Positions 58,746-64,000 of a stretch of 64,000 nt of DNA are shown here, piece after piece (within the stretch, counting starts at the first letter, position 1; every line of letters begins with the position of its first letter). This DNA comes from Pseudonocardia bannensis (GTDB taxonomy: Bacteria; Actinomycetota; Actinomycetes; Mycobacteriales; Pseudonocardiaceae), in assembly GCF_012911875.1 (NCBI RefSeq), contig NZ_JAAXKZ010000010.1, positions 1-64,000 of the forward strand. Direction: 5' to 3'. A model generated the notes under the pieces. The model was not told where the DNA came from, searched no databases, and was given only the letters and a program-made list of their open reading frames with translations. The position numbers and the translations under genes were made by a program.

Positions 58746-60006
58746 CCCGGCGCCGCAGGCCCGCGCCGCGCGGCCGGCGGAGGTCGGCGAGCACCGCCTC
58801 CAGGGCGTCCACCGCGACGCCGATCTCCTCGGCCGTGACGACCAGCGGCGGCGAAAGCCGGATCGTGGACCCGTGCGTGTCCTTGACCAGCACGCCGGCC
58901 CGGGCCAGCCGCTCGCACACCTCCCGGCCGCTCGCGAGCCGCGGGTCGATGTCGATCCCGGCCCACAGCCCGGTCCCGCGCACCGCCAGCACCCCGCGGC
59001 CGAGCGTGCGGGCCAACCGGGCGTGCAGGACCGCACCCAGGGTTCGGGCCCGGGCGAGCAGCCCGCCGGGTCCGTCGTCTTCGAGCAGTTCGATCACGGC
59101 CCGGCCGACCGCACAGGCCAGCGGGTTGCCCCCGAACGTGCTGCCGTGCTGGCCGGGCCGCAGCACGCCGAGCACGTCGGCGTCGGCGACGACCGCGGAC
59201 AACGGCGTGATCCCGCCGCCGAGCGCCTTGCCCAGCAGGTAGACGTCGGCGTCCGTACCCGCCGCGCGGGTGGCCAGCACGTGTCCGGTCCGGCCGAGCC
59301 CGGACTGCACCTCGTCGGCGACGAACAGCACGTTCGCCGTGGAGCAGATCTCCCGCACCGCGGGCAGGTAGCCCGCCGGCGGGACGACGACGCCCGCCTC
59401 GCCCTGGATCGGCTCGATGAGCACCGCGACGGTCTCGGGCGTGATCGCGGCCCGCAGCGCGTCGGGGTCGCCGTACGGGACCGCCGTGAACCCGGGCGTG
59501 AACGGGCCGAAGCCGCCGCGTGCCTCGGGGTCGGTGGAGAAGCTGACGATGCTGATCGTGCGGCCGTGGAACGCCCGCGCCGCGACGATGACGTGCGCCC
59601 GGTTCTCCGGCACGCCCTTGACCTCGTAGCCCCACTTCCGGGCGACCTTGAGCCCGGTCTCCACGGCCTCGGCGCCGGTGTTCATCGGCAGCACCATGTC
59701 CTTGCCGACGAGCTCGGCGACCTCGGCGCAGAACGGCCCGAGCTGGTCGTTGCCGAACGCCCGGCTGGTCAGCGTGACCCGGTCGAGCTGCCGGTGCGCG
59801 GCGGCGAGCAGCGCCGGGTGGCCGTGGCCGAAGTTCAGCGCCGAGTACCCGGCGAGGCAGTCGAGGTAGCGGCGCCCCTCGACGTCGGTCACCCACGCCC
59901 CGGCGCCCTCGGCGATGACGACCGGAAGCGGGTGGTAGTTGTGCGCGGAGTGCTCGGCCATCAGCCGCTCGTGGCAAGTGGTCGGGCTGTCGGCGATGAG
60001 GGTCAT
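58732..60006 (-). CDS. rocD: Ornithine-oxo-acid transaminase
   Basis: 424 aa PLP-dependent class III aminotransferase converting ornithine to glutamate semialdehyde. Blocks: CLAGYSALNFGHGHPALL, MNTGAEAVETGLKVARKWG, AFHGRTISIVSFSTDPEARG, VLIEPIQGEAGVVVPPAGYL, FVADEVQSGLGRTG and LLGKALGGGITPLSAV with the PLP Lys; GSTFGGNPLACAV follows. The start ATG 60006 overlaps the preceding gene stop by four bases. The 3' end overlaps the DNRLRE gene by 14 bases. Confidence 0.94.
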   Translation of the reverse strand: MTLIADSPTTCHERLMAEHSAHNYHPLPVVIAEGAGAWVTDVEGRRYLDCLAGYSALNFGHGHPALLAAAHRQLDRVTLTSRAFGNDQLGPFCAEVAELVGKDMVLPMNTGAEAVETGLKVARKWGYEVKGVPENRAHVIVAARAFHGRTISIVSFSTDPEARGGFGPFTPGFTAVPYGDPDALRAAITPETVAVLIEPIQGEAGVVVPPAGYLPAVREICSTANVLFVADEVQSGLGRTGHVLATRAAGTDADVYLLGKALGGGITPLSAVVADADVLGVLRPGQHGSTFGGNPLACAVGRAVIELLEDDGPGGLLARARTLGAVLHARLARTLGRGVLAVRGTGLWAGIDIDPRLASGREVCERLARAGVLVKDTHGSTIRLSPPLVVTAEEIGVAVDALEAVLADLRRPRGAGLRRRVSRA

Positions 60007-60482
60007 GCGCGCACCTCCAGCGTGCAGCACTCGGGTCCGCCGCCGCCTTTGAGCAGCTCGGACACGTCGACGGGAACGGGGACGACGCCACGGCCGGCGA
60101 GGGCCGCGGCCAACCGGGGGGCCTGGGCGGGGAGCACGGCGCGGGATGCGGCTGTGAACGCCTCGGGGAGGTAGGCGATCGTCGTGCTGTCGAGGACGGC
60201 GATCACCGTGTCGAGGTGGTGGTAGCGCGGGTCGACGAGTTCGAGGGTGACCACCGGCCTGCCGAGCACCCGGGCGGCCTCGACGTGCGCCCGCCGTTCG
60301 CCCTCGCCCTCGTCGACGAACACGGGCTCGGTGACGCGGGGGAACCCGGCGGGCGCCCTCCACGGGTTGATGGCGTACTCGACCGCGAAGCACGTCGGCG
60401 GGCACATCAGGTGGTGCCGGCGGGTGGCGGTGCGCTCCGCAGGCGCCGCGGTGGCGAAGGATCTCGGCAGGACGGCCGTCAC
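60003..60482 (-). CDS. Internally deleted dimethylarginine dimethylaminohydrolase-like protein
   Basis: 159 aa, much shorter than intact actinobacterial homologues (usually above 250 aa as I recall). N-terminal block LMCPPTCFAVEYAINPW, then FVDEGEGE, LGRPVVTLELVDPRYHHLDT (with the family His), AYLPEAF and C-terminal LLKGGGGPECCTLEVRA (catalytic Cys) are retained. Missing are the block after INPW (including the usual FAANG segment), the block after GEGE, and one before AALAGRG. The frame is nevertheless open throughout. GTG 60482 has GGAG seven bases upstream. First gene of the operon with rocD. It may be inactive or a new minimal form. Confidence 0.7.
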   Translation of the reverse strand: MTAVLPRSFATAAPAERTATRRHHLMCPPTCFAVEYAINPWRAPAGFPRVTEPVFVDEGEGERRAHVEAARVLGRPVVTLELVDPRYHHLDTVIAVLDSTTIAYLPEAFTAASRAVLPAQAPRLAAALAGRGVVPVPVDVSELLKGGGGPECCTLEVRA

Positions 60483-60539
60483 GGGCTCGCTCCGGGGTGG
60501 GGGGTGCAGGGGCGCGACGTCGCGGCCCGGTCACCTTCC

Positions 60540-60568
60540 ACGGTAGGAACACCCTGACGCAGCGACAA
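60540..60568 (-). promoter_or_regulatory. Promoter of the dimethylargininase-like/rocD operon
   Basis: On the minus strand TTGTCG (60563-60568), a 17-base spacer and TACCGT (60540-60545) give a sigma-70-type promoter, starting near 60533 about 50 bases before the GTG start. Confidence 0.55.
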
Positions 60569-60571
60569 TCG

Positions 60572-60642
60572 CGATCCATTGCGCGTCGACGACGATTCGT
60601 TGCGCGTCGGGTGGCCCCCGCGACGATTCGTTGCGAACGCGG
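60572..60642. repeat. Three helically phased direct repeats upstream of the operon promoter
   Basis: CGATCCATTGCGCGTCG (from 60572), CGATTCGTTGCGCGTCG (from 60593) and CGATTCGTTGCGAACGC (from 60624) start 21 and 31 bases apart, i.e. two and three helical turns. They sit just upstream of the -35, the position of activator sites. A second pair, ATGC-N-GCGACTCGC, lies at 60645 and 60667, 22 apart. They lie between the asnC stop and the operon, so AsnC binding is the natural guess. Confidence 0.7.
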
Positions 60643-60685
60643 ACATGCCGCGACTCGCCCGCGGGAATGCGGCGACTCGCGGGGA

Positions 60686-61141
60686 TCAGGCGGGGAGCAG
60701 GCCCGCGGTACGGCGCAGCAGGGGCGACAGCACCAGAACCGATTTCGTCCGGGCCACGAACGGTTCGGCCCCGATCTGCTCGAGCACCTGCTCGAAGTGG
60801 CGCATGTCCGTGGCCAGGATCCGCAGCATCGCGTCCGCCTCGCCGGAGATCGTGCTGGCGTCGACCACCTCGGCGAAGCGGCCCACCGCCGCCCGGATCA
60901 CCTCCGGGGGCGTGCTCGAGCGGCAGTACAGCTCGACGTACCCCTCGACGGTCCAGCCCAGCGCGCCCGGATCGAGCCGGACCGTGAACCCGGTGATCGC
61001 ACCGCCCGCACGCAGCCGGTCGACCCGCCGCTTCACCGCCGACGCCGTCAGGCCGACCTTCGCGCCCAGCACGGCGTAGCTGCGCCGGGCGTCGTCCACC
61101 AGCAACGCGATGATCTGCTCGTCCACCCGGTCCAGTCGCAC
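60686..61141 (-). CDS. Lrp/AsnC-family transcriptional regulator
   Basis: 151 aa. The N-terminal helix-turn-helix has RLDRVDEQIIALLVDDARRS, LGAKVGLTASAVKRRVDRL and AGGAITGFTVRL. The C-terminal RAM domain (about 65-140) reads GYVELYCRSSTPPEVIRAAV, DASTISGEADAMLRILAT and the effector region up to LLRRTAGL. GTG 61141 is the only plausible start. It lies divergent from arcA (58 bases) and upstream of the rocD operon. Probably arginine- or ornithine-responsive. Confidence 0.9.
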   Translation of the reverse strand: MRLDRVDEQIIALLVDDARRSYAVLGAKVGLTASAVKRRVDRLRAGGAITGFTVRLDPGALGWTVEGYVELYCRSSTPPEVIRAAVGRFAEVVDASTISGEADAMLRILATDMRHFEQVLEQIGAEPFVARTKSVLVLSPLLRRTAGLLPA

Positions 61142-61199
61142 CCGCCCATCACACCACCAACCGACAGACAGGTGATGTTTCCAGGCGGAGGATGAGCCG

Positions 61200-62426
61200 A
61201 TGAGCCCGTACCGCGTGGACTCCGAGGTCGGCAGGCTCCGCCAGGTCATCCTGCACCGGCCCGGTCTCGAGCTGAAACGGCTGACCCCCGGCAACAAGGA
61301 CCGGCTGCTGTTCGACGACGTGCTGTGGGTGCACCGGGCCCAGGAGGAGCACGACCGGTTCGCCGCGGTGCTGCGTGAGCGCGGCGTGACCGTGCACCAG
61401 TTCGGCGACCTGCTGCGGCGCACCGTCGAGATCCCGGAGGCGAGGAAGTACATCCTGGACCGGATCTTCGACGACCGGGTGTACGGCCCGCTGGCCATCG
61501 ACGCGTTGCGCAACGCCTTCGACGCCATGCACGGCGACACCCTGACCGAGCACCTGATCGGCGGCATCACCAAGCGCGAGGTGCTCGACCGCATCCCGGA
61601 GCCGCGCTCGATCGCCTTCCACGTGCTCGACCCCGACGACTTCGTCCTGGAGCCGCTGCCCAACCACCTCTACACCCGCGACACCTCGGCGTGGATCCAC
61701 GGCGGCGTCGCGATCAACAGCATGAAGAAGAAGGCGCGCATGCGGGAGACGGTCCACTACGAGGCCGTCTACAAGTGGCACCCGCTGTTCGCCGACGCCC
61801 CGTTCGAGGTCTGGTCCGAGGGCTCGGTCAACGGGCCGGCGACCACCGAGGGCGGCGACATGCTCGTGCTCGGCGGCGGTGCGGTGCTGATCGGGATGAG
61901 TGAGCGCACGACCCCGCAGGGTGTCGAGCGCCTCGCCCGGCGGCTGTTCGCCGGCGGTGAGGTCGACCGGATCGTCGCGTTGCGGATGCCCGAGACGCGC
62001 GCGCTGATGCACCTCGACACGGTGATGACCATGGTCGATCCGGAGACGTTCACGAAGTACGCGGGCCTCGGGATGCTGCCGTCCTACACGGTGCGGCCCG
62101 GTGACACCGACAAGGAGATGCGGATGACCGATCATCCGCCCGAGGACATGCACACCGCGATCGCGGCCGCGCTGCGGCTGCCGGAGATCCGGGTGCTCAC
62201 CGCCGAGCAGGACGTGCACGCCGCCGAGCGCGAGCAGTGGGACGACGGGTGCAACGTGCTCGCCGTCGAACCGGGTGTGGTCGTGACCTACGAGCGCAAC
62301 GTCACCACGAACACCTACCTGCGCCACAACGGGATCGAGGTGCTGGAGATCCCGGGCGGCGAGCTCGGCCGCGGCCGCGGCGGCCCGCGCTGCATGAGCT
62401 GCCCGGTGCAGCGCGACCCCGCCTGA
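61200..62426 (+). CDS. arcA: Arginine deiminase
   Basis: 408 aa. Hydrolyses L-arginine to citrulline and ammonia. Blocks: [66 protein letters not shown] (catalytic His and Asp) and [10 protein letters not shown] with the nucleophile Cys. Complete. ATG 61200 has GGAGG eight bases upstream. No ornithine carbamoyltransferase or carbamate kinase lies in the window, so the citrulline is handled elsewhere. Confidence 0.95.
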   Translation: MSPYRVDSEVGRLRQVILHRPGLELKRLTPGNKDRLLFDDVLWVHRAQEEHDRFAAVLRERGVTVHQFGDLLRRTVEIPEARKYILDRIFDDRVYGPLAIDALRNAFDAMHGDTLTEHLIGGITKREVLDRIPEPRSIAFHVLDPDDFVLEPLPNHLYTRDTSAWIHGGVAINSMKKKARMRETVHYEAVYKWHPLFADAPFEVWSEGSVNGPATTEGGDMLVLGGGAVLIGMSERTTPQGVERLARRLFAGGEVDRIVALRMPETRALMHLDTVMTMVDPETFTKYAGLGMLPSYTVRPGDTDKEMRMTDHPPEDMHTAIAAALRLPEIRVLTAEQDVHAAEREQWDDGCNVLAVEPGVVVTYERNVTTNTYLRHNGIEVLEIPGGELGRGRGGPRCMSCPVQRDPA

Positions 62427-62445
62427 CACCGGTGAGGGCCGCGGT

Positions 62446-63861
62446 CTACCGCTCCCCCCGCACCGCGCGGCGCAGCTTGGGCAGCCGCTCGGCCAGCACC
62501 CGTTCGGCCCCGTGCGTGGTCGGCCGGTAGTAGTCGCGGCCGACGAGCGCGTCGGGTGGGTACTGCTGGGCGAGCACGCCGTCCGCCGCGTCGTGCGGGT
62601 AGCGGTAACCGACCGCGTTGCCGAGCTTCTGCGCGCCGGCGTAGTGCCCGTCGCGCAGGTGCGGCGGCACGGCACCGACGGCCCCGGCCCGCACATCGGC
62701 CATCGCCTCGTCGATCCCGACGATCACCGCGTTGGACTTCGGTGCGGTGGCCAGGTGCACGGTGGCCTGGGCCAGCGCGAGCCGGGCCTCCGGCATCCCG
62801 ACGAGCTGGACGACCTGCGCGGCGGCCGTCGCGGCCTGCAGGGCGGTCGGGTCGGCCAGCCCGATGTCCTCGCTGGCGTGCACCATCAGCCGGCGGGCGA
62901 TGAAACGCGGGTCCTCGCCCGCGACGATCATGCGGGCCAGGTAGTGCAACGCGGCGTCGGGATCGGAGCCGCGGATGGACTTGATGAACGCGCTGATCAC
63001 GTCGTAGTGCTGGTCACCGGCGCGGTCGTAACGCACCGCGACCTCGGTGACCGCGCGTTCCACGGCGGCCACGTCGATGACCGCGGGACCGCCGTCGCCC
63101 GGGTCCTGATCGGCGCGCCGATCCGACCGCTGATCGGACAGCGCACCGTCGGCCGCCGCCTCGAGCGCGGTGAGCGCACGCCGGGCGTCCCCGGCCGCCA
63201 GCCGCACGAGCGTGTCCTCCCCGTCCGGGGTCAGCGTCACCGCACCGTCGAGACCGCGCTGGTCGGCGACGGCGCGGCGCAGCAACTCGCGCAGCTCGCC
63301 CTCGTCGAGCGACTGCAGTTGCAGGACCAGCGAACGCGACAGCAGCGGAGACACGACGGAGAACGACGGGTTCTCCGTGGTCGCGGCGACCAGCAGCACG
63401 AGCCGGTCCTCGACCGCGCCCAGCAACGCGTCCTGCTGGGTCCTGGAGAACCGGTGCACCTCGTCGATGAACAGCACCGTCGGCCGGCCGTGCCGGTCGA
63501 GGCGGCGGCGCGCGTCCTCGATCACCGCGCGCAGCTCCTTCACCCCGGCCGACAGCGCCGAGAGCGCGACGAAGTGGCGGGCGCCCCCGTCGGCGCCGGC
63601 CATCAGCCGGGCGAGCGTGGTCTTGCCCGTCCCGGGCGGGCCGTAGAGCAGCACCGAGGCCGGCGCGCCGCCCTCGACGAGCCGGCGCAGCGGGGCGCCG
63701 GGGCGCAACAGGTGTCGCTGGCCGACGACCTCGTCCAGCGATCGTGGCCGCATCCGCACCGCCAGCGGTGCCGTGGCCGAGGGGCGCTCCGGGGTGCTCC
63801 CCGCGACGCCGTCCCCGGCCACCGGCGTGTCGTCGAGTTCGAACAGGCCGTCGGTGCTCAT
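62446..63861 (-). CDS. rarA: Replication-associated recombination protein RarA (MgsA)
   Basis: 471 aa AAA+ ATPase acting at stalled forks. [17 protein letters not shown], Walker [16 protein letters not shown], Walker [21 protein letters not shown] and sensor [16 protein letters not shown]. The C-terminal tetramerisation part has [20 protein letters not shown] and [12 protein letters not shown] 63861 is preferred to 63879 because relatives start MSxDGLF; neither has a strong ribosome-binding site. Convergent with arcA, 19 bases apart. Confidence 0.95.
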   Translation of the reverse strand: MSTDGLFELDDTPVAGDGVAGSTPERPSATAPLAVRMRPRSLDEVVGQRHLLRPGAPLRRLVEGGAPASVLLYGPPGTGKTTLARLMAGADGGARHFVALSALSAGVKELRAVIEDARRRLDRHGRPTVLFIDEVHRFSRTQQDALLGAVEDRLVLLVAATTENPSFSVVSPLLSRSLVLQLQSLDEGELRELLRRAVADQRGLDGAVTLTPDGEDTLVRLAAGDARRALTALEAAADGALSDQRSDRRADQDPGDGGPAVIDVAAVERAVTEVAVRYDRAGDQHYDVISAFIKSIRGSDPDAALHYLARMIVAGEDPRFIARRLMVHASEDIGLADPTALQAATAAAQVVQLVGMPEARLALAQATVHLATAPKSNAVIVGIDEAMADVRAGAVGAVPPHLRDGHYAGAQKLGNAVGYRYPHDAADGVLAQQYPPDALVGRDYYRPTTHGAERVLAERLPKLRRAVRGER

Positions 63862-64000
63862 CGGTGCCCAGCCTGCCATCGAGGGCCGACAGGACCCGCA
63901 TCGACGTGGAGCGACGGATCCGCCGGGGTGGCTGCCGCGGCCGGCCGGGCGCGGTTCACGGGTAGGGCGTTCTGCGTGCGCCCGGTGTCGGGCCGGCCCG
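63862..64000. other. Window end, no supported gene
   Basis: 139 bases. A minus-strand frame (15 codons, ending TGA at 63956-63958, RTPYP at the end) could be the tail of a gene beyond the edge, but it is too short to judge. Confidence 0.3.

Noticed and set aside
63956-64000. Minus-strand tail of a further gene
   Set aside because: Only 15 codons to the window edge and nothing recognisable, so not listed as a CDS.

Overview
The window is a gene-dense, very GC-rich actinobacterial chromosome segment. Diagnostic actinobacterial genes include rbpA, whiA, bldD, the actinobacterial integration host factor mihF, a WhiA/YvcK/RapZ cluster and a ShbA-like sigma factor. GTG starts are frequent and many neighbouring genes overlap by 4 bases (GTGA/ATGA). 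Gene content and order suggest a member of the Pseudonocardiales (Pseudonocardia-like). That placement is an inference from gene order; no ribosomal RNA is present to test it. No rRNA, tRNA, CRISPR array, insertion sequence or prophage was recognised.

Region by region. (1) 90-10085, minus strand: a SAM methyltransferase, rbpA, secG, the glycolytic genes tpiA-pgk-gap, then whiA-yvcK-rapZ-uvrC. (2) 10213-11682: a palindromic LexA-type SOS box in front of a DUF2786 gene, and a HAD-family hydrolase. (3) 11872-17508, minus strand: riboflavin operon rpe-ribD-ribE-ribBA-ribH with a PH-domain membrane protein and a crotonase at its 3' end. A frameshifted DUF1801-like pseudogene lies upstream. (4) 17999-25235, minus strand: rsmB-fmt-def (overlapping), priA, a cupin and metK. 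(5) 25466-27047, plus strand: a secreted SH3 protein and a bile-acid:sodium symporter family transporter. (6) 27136-38377, minus strand: coaBC-rpoZ-gmk-mihF, a broken response-regulator remnant, then the pyrimidine operon pyrR-pyrB-pyrC-carA-carB-pyrF. A PyrR-binding RNA hairpin precedes pyrR. (7) 38891-41364, plus strand: bldD with a good promoter, a 3 x 24 bp tandem repeat, and a UbiA prenyltransferase plus methyltransferase pair. (8) 41346-51510, mostly minus: nitroreductase, nusB, efp, pepQ, an MBL hydrolase, aroB-aroK-aroC, prepilin peptidase, a spermidine-synthase-like protein in the slot often held by aroE, and mltG. (9) 51682-56442, minus: ruvX-alaS, two small membrane or alanine-rich proteins and the sigma factor. 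(10) 56787-64000: a TetR regulator with its own palindrome, a secreted DNRLRE protein, an arginine-catabolism cluster (rocD, an internally deleted dimethylargininase, an AsnC regulator, arginine deiminase) and rarA.

Most of the window is housekeeping. The unusual material is in the joins. The main items are helically phased direct repeats upstream of the promoter of the dimethylargininase-rocD operon, a dimethylargininase that lost several blocks yet stayed in frame, the SOS-box/DUF2786 pair beside uvrC, a 61 bp palindromic repeat found in two distant intergenic regions, two pseudogenes, and the absence of aroE from its usual place.
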